Under the pieces are notes generated by a model, which saw only the letters and a list, made by a program, of their open reading frames with translations, made no database searches and was not told the DNA's origin. This document shows positions 18,013-26,454 of a stretch of DNA of 64,000 nt, piece by piece; positions within the stretch are counted from its first letter, which is position 1; each line of letters starts with the position of its first letter. Made by a program: the position numbers and the translations under genes. The stretch is from Bog-473 sp963750075 (lineage in GTDB: Bacteria; Actinomycetota; Acidimicrobiia; Acidimicrobiales; RAAP-2), in assembly GCA_963750075.1 (NCBI GenBank), contig CAVVPG010000008.1:62001-126000 (forward strand), written 5' to 3'.

Positions 18013-19200
18013 TCACGAGATTCGCCAGCCGAGCAGGGGGATCAGCATCTCGTCGGCGGTCAGCGACCCGTGCCGGGCCTTGAGGCGGAGCTCACCGGTG
18101 TCGGCCGGGTCGAGGAAGGCGGTCGGGGCGAAGGGCACGAGGGCAACGTCGCCCAGGCGCGCCGCGACCGCTGGGGAGGGCACCCCCCCGAGCCACCCGT
18201 CCTCGATGACCTGCTCCCTGGTCCGCACCCACGCCACCTCGCCGTGCAGCGCCGATGCCGTCTCGGTGACGTCCGCACACGCACCCGGGCGGACGTGCAG
18301 CCAGCGGAAGCGCCCCTCGCCGCTGATCAGGGTCACGGCTTGCATGATCTCGGGACCGAACACCTCGACGGAGCCGCCGACCTCGACCTGGCCGTGGTCG
18401 GCGGTGACCACCAACACCGCACCCGGCGGCAGCACGTCGAGCACGTCGCCGACCAGGCGGTCGGCCGCACGCAGCTCGTCGTCGTAGTACGGGCCCAGCC
18501 CCTCGGCGTGGGCCACCTTGTCGATGCCCTCGTAGTAGGCGTACACGAAGGGGGCGCCGGCGGCCGCCAGCTCGCGGACGGCCGTGACCAGCCCCGCCGG
18601 GGTGTGCCAACGGTGGAGCTCGACGTCGCCGAGATGCGCGGCGGTGAAGCCGGTGGGCCCGTAGTCGTGGCGGGTGACCACGGGCACGCGCCCCATCGAA
18701 CCCGGGAAGGACGGGCACGGTTGAAACTCGTGGGCCGGCACCCGCGTGCGGGCGTCGACCCCGCGCACCGACCACTGCAGGACGTTCATGACCTCGCCGT
18801 CGAGGGCCACGCGGTAGCCGACCACACCGTGCTCGGCGGGCACCTTGCCGGTGACCAGCGTGGTCAGGGCGCAGGCCGTGGTGCTCGGTGCGACCGAGGT
18901 GATCGACCCGCCCGTGCCCCCCGACAGGACGGGGGCCAGAGCGCTTCGCTCCCGCAGCTGCTCCGCGCCCAGGCCGTCGATGACGAGGAGCACGATCTGG
19001 CTCGCCTCGGCCACCGGGGACGGGAACCACGGCGGCAACTCTGCCCGGCCGGGGTCTGCCAGCTGCCCGAGCAGGGTCGGCACCACACGATGGATGCTCG
19101 GCCCCTCCCAATCGGGCAGCAGGGGCTCCGGCTGCTGCACCGCCGCCGTGCTGCTCCTGGGCTCCGCGGCCGGTGCCTGGGCAGTCGCACGGGTGCTCAC
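18013..19200 (-). CDS. Alkaline phosphatase superfamily protein (nucleotide pyrophosphatase-like)
   Basis: 395 residues. Metal-site motifs of the superfamily are present: VLLVIDGLG (first Asp), PSTTACALTTLVTGK with the nucleophile Thr, and VVTADHGQ (Asp-His) plus a C-terminal LKARHGSLTADEMLIPLL with the last His. This set matches the phosphodiesterase/pyrophosphatase branch. The substrate is unknown. GTG at 19200 is chosen over upstream codons because a TAGGGT -10 box lies eight bases before it. It is divergent from the Rrf2 regulator, 64 bases apart. Confidence 0.85.
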   Translation of the reverse strand: MSTRATAQAPAAEPRSSTAAVQQPEPLLPDWEGPSIHRVVPTLLGQLADPGRAELPPWFPSPVAEASQIVLLVIDGLGAEQLRERSALAPVLSGGTGGSITSVAPSTTACALTTLVTGKVPAEHGVVGYRVALDGEVMNVLQWSVRGVDARTRVPAHEFQPCPSFPGSMGRVPVVTRHDYGPTGFTAAHLGDVELHRWHTPAGLVTAVRELAAAGAPFVYAYYEGIDKVAHAEGLGPYYDDELRAADRLVGDVLDVLPPGAVLVVTADHGQVEVGGSVEVFGPEIMQAVTLISGEGRFRWLHVRPGACADVTETASALHGEVAWVRTREQVIEDGWLGGVPSPAVAARLGDVALVPFAPTAFLDPADTGELRLKARHGSLTADEMLIPLLGWRIS

Positions 19201-19208
19201 GGAGGGAC

Positions 19209-19214
19209 ACCCTA
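19209..19214 (-). promoter_or_regulatory. -10 element TAGGGT of the phosphatase gene
   Basis: TAGGGT on the minus strand, eight bases before GTG 19200; leaderless pattern. Confidence 0.4.
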
Positions 19215-19250
19215 CGACCCGGGCACCCCCTCCACCCATGTGGGGGCCGG

Positions 19251-19264
19251 TAGCATCCGTTCCT
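19251..19264 (+). promoter_or_regulatory. -10 element TAGCAT of the Rrf2 gene
   Basis: TAGCAT at 19251-19256, eight bases before GTG 19265. It decides this start over longer in-frame alternatives that run antisense through the phosphatase gene. Confidence 0.45.
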
Positions 19265-19699
19265 GTGAGGGTTTCAACGCGGGGTGATTACGCCAGCCGG
19301 GCACTCCTCTCGCTGGCCCTCCACGGCGCCGAGACACCGACCTCGGTTCGGGACATCGCCGAGCGCACCGGCCTGCCCCAGCCCTATCTCGAGCAGATCC
19401 TGCTCGCCCTCAAGGGAGCCGGCCTGGTCCGCTCGAAGAGGGGCGTCGGCGGCGGCTACGTGCTGGCCCGCCCCCCCGAGGAGATCTCCCTGGCCCAGAT
19501 AGTCTCGGCGGTCGACGGCCCGATCGCCGCCGGCGACTTCGGCGAGCCCCACGCCAACGGCGCCTGCGACCACGAAGGTCAGTGCGTCCTGCTGGCCGTC
19601 TGGGCCGACGTGGGCGAGACGATCCGAACGCACCTGCAGTCCTACAGCCTCGCTGACATGGTGGACCGGGCCCAGGGAAACGTGACCGCACCGGTCTAG
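19265..19699 (+). CDS. Rrf2-family transcriptional regulator
   Basis: 144 residues. Winged-helix N-terminus typical of Rrf2 (VSTRGDYASRALLSLAL, then IAERTGLPQPYLEQILLALKGAGLV and the wing KRGVGGGYVLARP). Iron-sulfur members carry three cysteines; here CDHEGQC gives only two, spaced by five residues, and the third position is Trp. It may bind a cluster with another ligand, act as a thiol switch, or be cluster-free. It is divergent from the phosphatase gene, a possible target. Confidence 0.88.
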   Translation: MRVSTRGDYASRALLSLALHGAETPTSVRDIAERTGLPQPYLEQILLALKGAGLVRSKRGVGGGYVLARPPEEISLAQIVSAVDGPIAAGDFGEPHANGACDHEGQCVLLAVWADVGETIRTHLQSYSLADMVDRAQGNVTAPV

Positions 19700-19738
19700 G
19701 TGTTCTGCTCACGGACCTTGACCCGGCGCCGGCTGCGC

Positions 19739-20317
19739 TCAGGGGGTCGGCCCTCGGTTCCAGACCTCGATCGCCGGGAACTCCAGATCCCAGCCGAGCA
19801 CGCAGATCCCCCCGGCGCGGAGGATGAGCAGCCGCCCGGCCACCGGAGGCAACTCGAGCCAACGGGCGGCCAGGACCCGCAGCAGATGGCCGTGCGCGAC
19901 GCAGAGGGTGTCGCCCTCGCAGCTCAGCGCTCGCCCTATCACCCGGTCGGCGCGGCGCCCCACCTCGGAGACCCGCTCGCCTCCGGGGACGCCGTCGTCC
20001 CACAGGGTCCAGCCGGGGTGCCGCTCCCGGATCTCGGTGCCCCTCATCCCTTCGTACCCGCCGTAGTCCCACTCCATGAGATCGGGATCGGCCTCCGCCT
20101 CGAAGCCGGCCAGCGCGCACGTCTCGGCGGCGCGGCGGAGCGGGCTCGTGAGGACCAGCCCGAAGGAGGAGAAACCGTGGTCGCGCAGGATCTGACCTGC
20201 CCTTTTGGCCTGCTCGCGACCCTCATCGAGGAGGGGAATATCGGTGCGCCCCGTGTGTTGTCCATTGAGGGACCATTCCGTGGCGCCGTGCCTCACGAGC
20301 ACCATCCGGCCGGCCAT
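19739..20317 (-). CDS. Histidine phosphatase (phosphoglycerate mutase-like)
   Basis: About 192 residues. The catalytic RHG is in MVLVRHGATEWSLNGQHTGR at the N-terminus; TSPLRRAAETC holds the second Arg, LMEWDYGGYEG the acid, and CVAHGHLLRVLAARWL the second His. This fits broad-specificity acid phosphatases of the branch rather than glycolytic mutase. Starts at 20317, 20305 or 20353 are all possible; 20317 (MAGRMVLVRHG) is the compromise. Substrate unknown. Confidence 0.85.
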   Translation of the reverse strand: MAGRMVLVRHGATEWSLNGQHTGRTDIPLLDEGREQAKRAGQILRDHGFSSFGLVLTSPLRRAAETCALAGFEAEADPDLMEWDYGGYEGMRGTEIRERHPGWTLWDDGVPGGERVSEVGRRADRVIGRALSCEGDTLCVAHGHLLRVLAARWLELPPVAGRLLILRAGGICVLGWDLEFPAIEVWNRGPTP

Positions 20318-20391
20318 GGGCCGTAGACCACCACGGGCGGATGGCAGGCGCAACTCGGCCCGAACACCCTCATGGAATGATCCGCCGAGGA

Positions 20392-20439
20392 GTCAGGTTG
20401 TACACGTCAGGTTGATCCCGGAATCGTCCGGGTACGTAC
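20392..20439 (+). promoter_or_regulatory. Direct and inverted repeats upstream of the sigma gene
   Basis: GTCAGGTTG occurs at 20392-20400 and again at 20406-20414, one helical turn and a half apart. A perfect 6-bp inverted repeat CCCGGA-ATCG-TCCGGG follows (20417-20432), then the self-complementary GTACGTAC (20432-20439). These look like regulator sites or a leader hairpin controlling the sigma gene that starts at 20474. No factor can be named. Confidence 0.4.
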
Positions 20440-20473
20440 GACTGAGAGTGAGCGAAGAGCGTCTGGAGCGAAG

Positions 20474-21310
20474 ATGAAGAGCGCGGTGAGCACGTCGGAC
20501 ACGTTGGGGTTGATGTTGCGTGACCTCGACCAGTTCCCTATGCCCGACCACGAGCAGCAGGTCGAACTGGCCAAGCGCGTCGTGGCCGGCGACGAGGCCG
20601 CGCGCAAGCAGATGGTCGCCGCCAACCTGCGGCTGGTGGTGCACTGGGCCCGTCGGTACCAGGACCGGGGCGTGGACATGGCGGACCTGGTGCAGGAGGG
20701 CACCTTCGGGCTGATGCGCGCCGTCGACAAGTTCGACTGGGAGCGCGGCTTCCGTTTCTCGACCTACGCCACGTGGTGGATCCGTCAGGCTCTCCAGAGG
20801 GCCGTGCAGCAGCACGGCCGCACCATCCGCATCCCGCTCGAGGTCGGTGAGCAGATCCAGCGCCTCGAGCTGACCAAGTCAGAGCTCGCCAGCACCCTGG
20901 GCCGTGCTCCGACCGAGGCCGAGCTCGACGAGGCGACAGGCATGACCGCGGACGAGCGGGAGACGCTCGAGGACGTGGCCCGAGTGACGGCGTCGCTCGA
21001 CCAGCCGGCCGCGCTCGAGTCCTCCACCACCCTGGGCGAGCTGGTGGCGCCGGACGAGTCGGACTTCGCGTCAGACGTCGAGGAGACCATGGTCTACGAC
21101 CGGGTCCGTGAGGCGATCGAGCGGTTGCCTGGCCTCCAGCGCGACGTGCTCCGGCTGCGCTTCGGCTTCGACGGCGACTCCCCCGCGTCGCTCCAGTCGA
21201 CGGCGGAGCGTCTCGGTGTGGGCGTGCGCCGCGTGCGCCGGGCCGAGGAGGAGGCGCTGGCCGCCCTCTCCTTCGACGCCGACGTGCTCGGAGTGCACCA
21301 AGCGGCCTGA
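20474..21310 (+). CDS. Group 2 (RpoD-like) sigma-70 factor
   Basis: 278 residues. Lacks region 1.1; region 1.2-2.4 includes RYQDRGVDMADLVQEGTFGLMRAVDKFDW and RFSTYATWWIRQALQRA, region 3 follows, and region 4 has the helix-turn-helix LQSTAERLGVGVRRVRRAEEEAL. This is the size and layout of non-essential primary-like sigma factors such as SigB/HrdD types. The region 4 ending departs from the canonical LTLEEIG/REPVR form, so its -35 preference may differ. It is monocistronic, ending at a hairpin shared with rluD. Confidence 0.92.
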   Translation: MKSAVSTSDTLGLMLRDLDQFPMPDHEQQVELAKRVVAGDEAARKQMVAANLRLVVHWARRYQDRGVDMADLVQEGTFGLMRAVDKFDWERGFRFSTYATWWIRQALQRAVQQHGRTIRIPLEVGEQIQRLELTKSELASTLGRAPTEAELDEATGMTADERETLEDVARVTASLDQPAALESSTTLGELVAPDESDFASDVEETMVYDRVREAIERLPGLQRDVLRLRFGFDGDSPASLQSTAERLGVGVRRVRRAEEEALAALSFDADVLGVHQAA

Positions 21311-21318
21311 CGCCGCGC

Positions 21319-21335
21319 CGGGCGGCTGCCGCCCG
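21319..21335. terminator. Hairpin between sigma and rluD genes
   Basis: CGGGCGG-CTG-CCGCCCG, a 7-bp perfect stem with a 3-base loop, lies between convergent stops at 21310 and 21368. Probably a two-way terminator; no U-tract. Confidence 0.5.
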
Positions 21336-21367
21336 ACCGGACCGAGGGCCCCCTCGCCCGCGAACAG

Positions 21368-22372
21368 CTACGCCTCGTCCAGATACGCCCTGAGGTCCCC
21401 GGGGAGCGGCGACTCGAACTCCATGCGCGCCCCCGTACCTGGATGGGCGAAGGCCAGCCTGCCGGCGTGCAGGAAGAAGCGTCCCGGCCCGAGGACCTTG
21501 TCGGCGACGCCGTATCGGGCATCCCCCACGACCGGGTGCCCGATGGCCGCCATGTGGACGCGGATCTGGTGGGTCCGGCCACTCTGGAGGGTGAGCTCGA
21601 GCAGCGTCGTCGGCGCCTCTCCACCGCGGCGCTCGACGACGGTGTAGCCCGTCCGGGCGGGCTTCCCGGACGCCGTCACCGCCATCTTGGTGGGCGTCCG
21701 CGCCGAGCGGCCGATCGGCGCCTCGACGACGCCCCGCTCCTCCTCCACCGCCCCCGCCACGAGCGCCATGTAGCGCCGCTCCATCGTTCTCGTCGCCAGC
21801 TGGTCGACCAGCGCACGGTAGGCATCGGCCGTCCGAGCCACCGCGAGCAGTCCGGAGGTCCCCTTGTCGAGCCGGTGCACGATCCCGGGCCGGTCGGGGG
21901 CGCACACCCCGGCGGCCACCAATTCGGTGAGGTCCGGGAAGCGGGCCAGCAGTCCGCCCACGAGGGTCCCTTCGTCGTTGCCCGCCCCGGGATGCACCAC
22001 CAGCCCGGCCGGCTTGTCCACCACCGCCACGACCGGGTCCGCGTAGACGACCTCGAAGCGGACGCCCGGCTCGGCCGCCACACCCACCGCCCGGATCTCC
22101 GGCAACCGCACCGTCATGGTGGCTCCCTCCCGGAGTGTCGTCCGCCCCACCGAGACGGGCACGCCGTCGACGAGCACTCGTCCGGCCTCAATGAGCTCCG
22201 TCGCCGTCCCCCGGGACACGTTGGCGACCATGGCCACGCCGCGATCCACCCGCACGCCCGCCAGGAGGGCGGGCACCGCCGTCGAGATCGTCTCCCCCTC
22301 CGCGAGACGGGGCGTCTGCCGGTCGCGGTCATCGTCACCATCACCGGCGTCGTCGCCGGAACGGGCAGTCAC
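21368..22372 (-). CDS. rluD: RluA/RluD-family 23S rRNA pseudouridine synthase
   Basis: 334 residues. An S4-like N-terminal domain (NVSRGTATELIEAGRVLVDG) precedes the catalytic domain with VVDKPAGLVVHPG and the catalytic Asp169 in HRLDKGTSGLL, then GRTHQIRVHMAAIGHPVVGD. It isomerises uridines in 23S rRNA. The GTG start overlaps the lspA stop (GTGA), the widespread lspA-rluD pair. An Asp-rich disordered stretch (DDAGDGDDDRDR) lies at the N-terminus. Confidence 0.92.
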   Translation of the reverse strand: MTARSGDDAGDGDDDRDRQTPRLAEGETISTAVPALLAGVRVDRGVAMVANVSRGTATELIEAGRVLVDGVPVSVGRTTLREGATMTVRLPEIRAVGVAAEPGVRFEVVYADPVVAVVDKPAGLVVHPGAGNDEGTLVGGLLARFPDLTELVAAGVCAPDRPGIVHRLDKGTSGLLAVARTADAYRALVDQLATRTMERRYMALVAGAVEEERGVVEAPIGRSARTPTKMAVTASGKPARTGYTVVERRGGEAPTTLLELTLQSGRTHQIRVHMAAIGHPVVGDARYGVADKVLGPGRFFLHAGRLAFAHPGTGARMEFESPLPGDLRAYLDEA

Positions 22373-22875
22373 GCGCTGCTCCCCACGTGCACCTCGGGCC
22401 GGCTCCCGAACAACAGCGTGGCGATCACGATCACCACGCCCACGGTCACGCACGCATCGGCCAGGTTGAACGTGGGCCAGTAGTCGAGCGTGATGAAGTC
22501 GGGCACCTGGCCGGCGTGCCCCCCGACGATGCGCTCGCTGAGGTTACCGACGGCGCCACCGAGCACCAGTCCCGCGCCGATGGCGAGGGGCACCGTCTTG
22601 ACCTGGGCCACGACGAAGGCCAGCACCACGACGCCGATGCACAGCAGGACGGTCACGACGAGCGCCCGGCCGCTGAAGAGGCTGAAGGCGAACCCGGAGT
22701 TGAAGGTCAATGCGAGCCCCAGGGGCCCCCAGAGGTGCCGCACCTCGTGGAGGTGGTTCAGGGCGACCGTCGTCGTCACCCGATCGGCCACCGCCACGAC
22801 AACGGCGATGGCGAAGGCCAGCACCCCCGGTCGGGTCAGCGCCGCGACAGTCCCCCGCTCTTGCAGGCGACGCAC
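22369..22875 (-). CDS. lspA: LspA, lipoprotein signal peptidase
   Basis: Inner-membrane aspartyl protease that removes signal peptides from lipoproteins. Four hydrophobic helices; LTFNSGFAFSLF corresponds to the family NxGxAFS box, GGAVGNLSER to GGxxGNxxDR (Glu in place of the usual Asp), and the catalytic Asp pair is in VPDFI and NLADACV. GTG 22875 leaves a 40-base overlap with the preceding gene; an in-frame GTG at 22929 would overlap by 94. About 168 residues. Confidence 0.9.
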   Translation of the reverse strand: MRRLQERGTVAALTRPGVLAFAIAVVVAVADRVTTTVALNHLHEVRHLWGPLGLALTFNSGFAFSLFSGRALVVTVLLCIGVVVLAFVVAQVKTVPLAIGAGLVLGGAVGNLSERIVGGHAGQVPDFITLDYWPTFNLADACVTVGVVIVIATLLFGSRPEVHVGSSA

Positions 22876-23753
22876 AGACGCGCGTACGGCAGTGCCCGCA
22901 GACGCGGCTTGGGGATCGGCTGGAAGCACCGCTCGCAGTAGCCGTACGTCTTGTCGTCGATCCGGCGCACGGCGTCGTCGATCTCCTCGACGGCGAGCGT
23001 CGCCTGTCCCGACAGCGCGAGGTTCCGCTCACGGTCGACCGTCACCGTGCCTCCCTCACCGGACTCCTCGTCGAACTGCACATCGCCCGGCTCGCGCTCC
23101 AACGCGAGCGAGTCCGCCTCCGCCCGCAGTGACGTCGCCTGCTCCTGATAGATGGCGCGATCCGCCCCCAGGAGCTCCCGAACCTCATCCAGGAACTTCG
23201 TGTCCTTGGCGTACGGACCCGTCTTCGGCCGGACAGGGGCCGGCGGCTTGGGCTTCGGCGTGAAGCCGGACCGGACCACGGGGGCCGTGGCCGTGGCCGC
23301 GCCGGGAGCGGCGCCCGCGCCGGACGCGCCCTTCTTGGACGCCGGCGCCGCCTTGGTCGCCGTCTTGGCGGCGGTCTTCTTCGCCGCGGCCGCCGACGCC
23401 GCCGACGTTCCCTTCTTCGCCGGCGCCGCCTTCTTCGCCGCCGGCGCCGGTGCCGTCTTGCGCGGTGCGGGCGCGGCCTTCTTGGCGGGTGCCGACCTCT
23501 TCGCAGCAGGCGTTGCCGCCTTCTTCGAGGCCGACGCCGGCTTCTTGGCTGGAGCTGCGACCTTCTTGGTCGCCGTGGCTGCCTTCTTCACAACGGGCAC
23601 TGCCTTCTTCTTCTTCGGGAGAGCGGGACGCTTTGCAGCTGTTCCACCAACCTTGGCGGACGAGTTTTTGTTCCCGGATCGTGGCGAGGCGGTGGAGGCC
23701 GAGCGTGACGTGGGCACCCTTTTGACCTGGGCACCCTTGCTCGCTGGGGTCAT
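22836..23753 (-). CDS. DksA/TraR-type C4 zinc finger protein with long Lys/Ala tail
   Basis: 305 residues. The C-terminal third (from about 190) is a TraR/DksA-like coiled coil and zinc finger with CERC and CVAC pairs. Residues 1-170 are a histone-H1-like run of Lys, Ala and Pro (repeats such as AKKAAPA). A strong AAGGAGG site lies five bases before the ATG. In actinobacteria such proteins lie next to lspA; the tail is basic enough to bind DNA or RNA non-specifically. DksA-like action on RNA polymerase is plausible but unproven. It overlaps lspA. Confidence 0.85.
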   Translation of the reverse strand: MTPASKGAQVKRVPTSRSASTASPRSGNKNSSAKVGGTAAKRPALPKKKKAVPVVKKAATATKKVAAPAKKPASASKKAATPAAKRSAPAKKAAPAPRKTAPAPAAKKAAPAKKGTSAASAAAAKKTAAKTATKAAPASKKGASGAGAAPGAATATAPVVRSGFTPKPKPPAPVRPKTGPYAKDTKFLDEVRELLGADRAIYQEQATSLRAEADSLALEREPGDVQFDEESGEGGTVTVDRERNLALSGQATLAVEEIDDAVRRIDDKTYGYCERCFQPIPKPRLRALPYARLCVACKSGGLSRR

Positions 23754-23880
23754 CGTTCCCTCCTTCGGACCACGCGCAGCGGCCGTTTTCCCTGACGACG
23801 ACCTCGTCCAGGGAGCGGGTGACGATACCCGGGCGGCACAGACACGGGCAACACCGACGTCGCCCGCAGCACAGGGACGG

Positions 23881-24654
23881 TCAGACCGTGCGGGGTGCCC
23901 CCGTCACGGCGGCGCCCGAGGCGCTCTGGAGGTTCAGTGTCGGCGGCCCCGCGTCGGGGTCGGCGTCGGCGAGCGGCTCGCCCCCCGCGCCGCCTGGCTT
24001 CGCGGTCGGGGCCGAGCGCGGCTTGACACCCATGAGCGAGTTCGCCGGCTGCACGTTCTCCTCCACCCACTTGAGGATCTCGGAGAGCGCGCCCCGGAGC
24101 CGGTTGCGCTCCGATTCGAGATGCCGGGCCATGCTCTCGACGTCGGTCGCCAGCTCCGTGCGAGTGGCCTCCAGCCGGGTCACCTCCTCGCGCAGCTTCT
24201 GGTGCGTCTCCGCCTGCAGCTGCGCCGCGGTGGCCTCTGCGGCCGTGATGGCGGCCCGCGCCGTCTCCTCCGCCTGGGCGATGACCGCGGCCGCCTCGGC
24301 CTCGCTCTCGCGCTTGGTCTGGTCGACGAATTTCTGGGCGAGCAGCAGGGTGCGCTGCAGGGTCTCGTCGGAGAGCGCCGCCGCCTCCGCCGAGGCGACC
24401 GCCGCCGCAGTCTCCTCACCGTCCGCCGCCACCGGGGCGGCCCGCTTCTCGCGCTCGAGCTGCGCGATCCGCTCGCTGGCCTGGCGCAACCGCTCGTTCA
24501 GCTGCCGGACGTGCTCCTGGAGCCCCTCCGCCTCCTGGGCCGCCTTGTCGAGGTACTCATCGACCTCGTCGACGTTGTAGCCCTTCAGACCGAGGCGGAA
24601 CTCGACCGTGCGCAGCGTGTCGAGAATCGATGCGGGAGCTTGTGAATTGTCCAT
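23881..24654 (-). CDS. divIVA: DivIVA/Wag31-family polar growth protein
   Basis: 257 residues. The N-terminal membrane-binding segment has the family form RTVEFRLGLKGYNVDEVDEYLDK; coiled coils follow at about 35-75 and 100-205, then a Pro/Ala-rich tail. DivIVA marks negatively curved membrane and recruits cell-wall machinery at poles in actinobacteria. It lies downstream of sepF and yggT as usual. The 127-base gap after it (23754-23880) shows nothing recognisable except the next gene's ribosome site. Confidence 0.9.
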   Translation of the reverse strand: MDNSQAPASILDTLRTVEFRLGLKGYNVDEVDEYLDKAAQEAEGLQEHVRQLNERLRQASERIAQLEREKRAAPVAADGEETAAAVASAEAAALSDETLQRTLLLAQKFVDQTKRESEAEAAAVIAQAEETARAAITAAEATAAQLQAETHQKLREEVTRLEATRTELATDVESMARHLESERNRLRGALSEILKWVEENVQPANSLMGVKPRSAPTAKPGGAGGEPLADADPDAGPPTLNLQSASGAAVTGAPRTV

Positions 24655-24714
24655 GGAGGCCGAGTCTAACCATCCCCTCCTGCCATTCCAGTAATGCCGC
24701 TCCGGGCAAGGCGC

Positions 24715-24972
24715 TCAGGCCAGCAGCACCGGGATCAGCACGAATTGGGCCACCAGGATCACCACCAAGAAGGAGAAGTCGAGCCCCCCCATGGGGCGGA
24801 TGATCCGGCGCACCGGGCGTAGGACGGGCTCGGTCGCCTGGTAGAGGAAGTGCTGGATCCGGGCCAGCGTGGTGCCCTGCTGGATCCGGAACCAACTCAG
24901 GATCGCGTAGGGGAACATGATGAACCAGATGTAGGCCTCGATCAGCCACGCGAGGATGCGGAAAACGCTCAC
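24715..24972 (-). CDS. YggT-family small membrane protein
   Basis: 85 residues with two hydrophobic segments, one near the start (ILAWLIEAYIWFIMFPYAIL) and one at the C-terminus, plus the family loop TEPVLRPVRRIIRPMGGLDFS. YggT proteins sit between sepF and divIVA in most Gram-positives and have a loosely defined role at the division site. GTG start. A TACCCT nine bases upstream might be an internal promoter. Confidence 0.88.
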   Translation of the reverse strand: MSVFRILAWLIEAYIWFIMFPYAILSWFRIQQGTTLARIQHFLYQATEPVLRPVRRIIRPMGGLDFSFLVVILVAQFVLIPVLLA

Positions 24973-24993
24973 CAGCTAGGGAGGGTAGTGGGT

Positions 24994-25584
24994 CTAGTCG
25001 CGGCCGAAGCCGCGCTCGACCAGGCGCTGCCGCTCCTCGTCCGACACCTTCACGTTCGTCGGGGCGAGCAGGAACACCTGGTCGGCCACCTTCTCCATCT
25101 CGCCGCTGAGGGCGTAGGTGACCCCGCTGCAGAAGTCGATCATGCGGCGTTGCAGGTCGCGATCGGCCATCTGGAGGTTCACGATCACCGGTCGGTTGTC
25201 CTTGAGGCGGTCGGCGATCTCCTTGGCGTCGCCGAACCTCGATGGGGCCACCACGTGCACCCGGGCCGAGGTGGGCGCCGCCGCGGACGGGCTGATGGAG
25301 GGGTCGACCGGCACGGCCCGCACGGCGGTCGGGCGGGGCGCGACGTTGCTCGGCGCCGGCCGCGACTGGTTGCTCGGCACGGCCGACTCGCGGGGGATCG
25401 TGCGGACCCTGCTCATGCCGCCGCTGTACTCCTCGGGCTGGTCGTAGTCCTGGGCTCGGGGCTCCACCCGCGTGGCGGCCGAGAACCCGCGCGGCGCCCG
25501 GTCCTCCAGGTCGTCGTACTCGTCGTACTCGTCGTCGAGCAGGCCGAGATACACCATGGTCTTCTTCATGAACGAGGGTGACAT
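24994..25584 (-). CDS. sepF: SepF, FtsZ membrane anchor
   Basis: 196 residues. N-terminal amphipathic helix and acidic linker (KKTMVYLGLLDDEYDEYDD), a disordered middle, and the C-terminal SepF domain with NRPVIVNLQMADRDLQRRMIDFCSGVTYAL. In actinobacteria, which lack FtsA, SepF is the main membrane tether of FtsZ. ATG 25584 has AGGAGA just upstream; longer in-frame sequence is non-coding in composition. Lies downstream of yggS as in other members. Confidence 0.93.
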   Translation of the reverse strand: MSPSFMKKTMVYLGLLDDEYDEYDDLEDRAPRGFSAATRVEPRAQDYDQPEEYSGGMSRVRTIPRESAVPSNQSRPAPSNVAPRPTAVRAVPVDPSISPSAAAPTSARVHVVAPSRFGDAKEIADRLKDNRPVIVNLQMADRDLQRRMIDFCSGVTYALSGEMEKVADQVFLLAPTNVKVSDEERQRLVERGFGRD

Positions 25585-25728
25585 GCCTTCTCCTGTCGAC
25601 CCACAGCGTAGTGCCTGCTCGGCAACCCGGGCAGGTCCGTACGCAGGGGCTGCGGGCCGTTCCCGGGGCATGAGGCTCCCGGTGAGCCTCATGTCCGTCT
25701 CGACCGGAGGTTCCCCTTCAGATCCGCC

Positions 25729-26454
25729 TCAGGCTGCCCCGGGCGACGGACGCTCCCCGAAAAGGGCGCGGCCCACCCGCACCATGGTCGTGCCCGCGGC
25801 CACCGCGGCCTCGAGGTCGTCGGTCATGCCCATCGAGCGCTCCTCCAGCCCCAGCCGGTCGGCCAGCCGCCCCACCGACTCGAACGCCACCCTCGCGGCG
25901 GCCGGACCGGGGGCCGCCACCGTCATGAGACCCCTGACGTCCAGCCCCAGATCGGTCAGCCGCGCCACCACGTCACCCACCTCCCCGGGCGGGCAGCCGT
26001 TGCGTCCCGCCAGGCCGGTCGTGTCGACCTGCACCAGCACCTTGGCCCCGGGCGCGAAGCGGGCGATCCGGGCGCCCTCGGCCACGCGGGCCACGCTCTG
26101 CCACAGCCCGACCACGGGCGCGAGCATCGCCACCTTGTTGCGCTGCACCGCCCCGAGGAAGTGCCACACGACCCGGTCGCCTCCGCCCTCCGCCGCCACC
26201 GCCGCCGGCGGCGCCGGCGGACCGAACGCCGCAGCCTTGGCGACGATCTCGGCCGCGTAGTTCTCACCCAGGTCGCGCAGCCCGGCGTCGTACGCGGCGC
26301 GCACCGCGTCGGGACCGAAGCCCTTGGTGACGCCCACGACCCGGATCCGGGCGGGGTCGCCGCCCGCGCGCTCGATGCGCGTCCGGACGGCCGTCAGCCT
26401 CGCTGCGACCTCGCTGCTAGCGGAGGAAGGAGGGGACGTCGAAATCGTCGTCAC
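25729..26454 (-). CDS. YggS/PLPBP, pyridoxal phosphate homeostasis protein
   Basis: 241 residues. Alanine-racemase-like N-domain barrel with the cofactor Lys44 in VVGVTKGF, HFLGAVQRNK, LVQVDTTGLAGRNGC and the phosphate-binding SMGMTDDLEAAVAAGTTMVRVGRALFG. It buffers PLP and affects amino-acid pools; it has no known enzymatic step. The GTG start lies 38 bases inside the ftsZ 3' end, suggesting translational coupling. Confidence 0.92.
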   Translation of the reverse strand: MTTISTSPPSSASSEVAARLTAVRTRIERAGGDPARIRVVGVTKGFGPDAVRAAYDAGLRDLGENYAAEIVAKAAAFGPPAPPAAVAAEGGGDRVVWHFLGAVQRNKVAMLAPVVGLWQSVARVAEGARIARFAPGAKVLVQVDTTGLAGRNGCPPGEVGDVVARLTDLGLDVRGLMTVAAPGPAAARVAFESVGRLADRLGLEERSMGMTDDLEAAVAAGTTMVRVGRALFGERPSPGAA

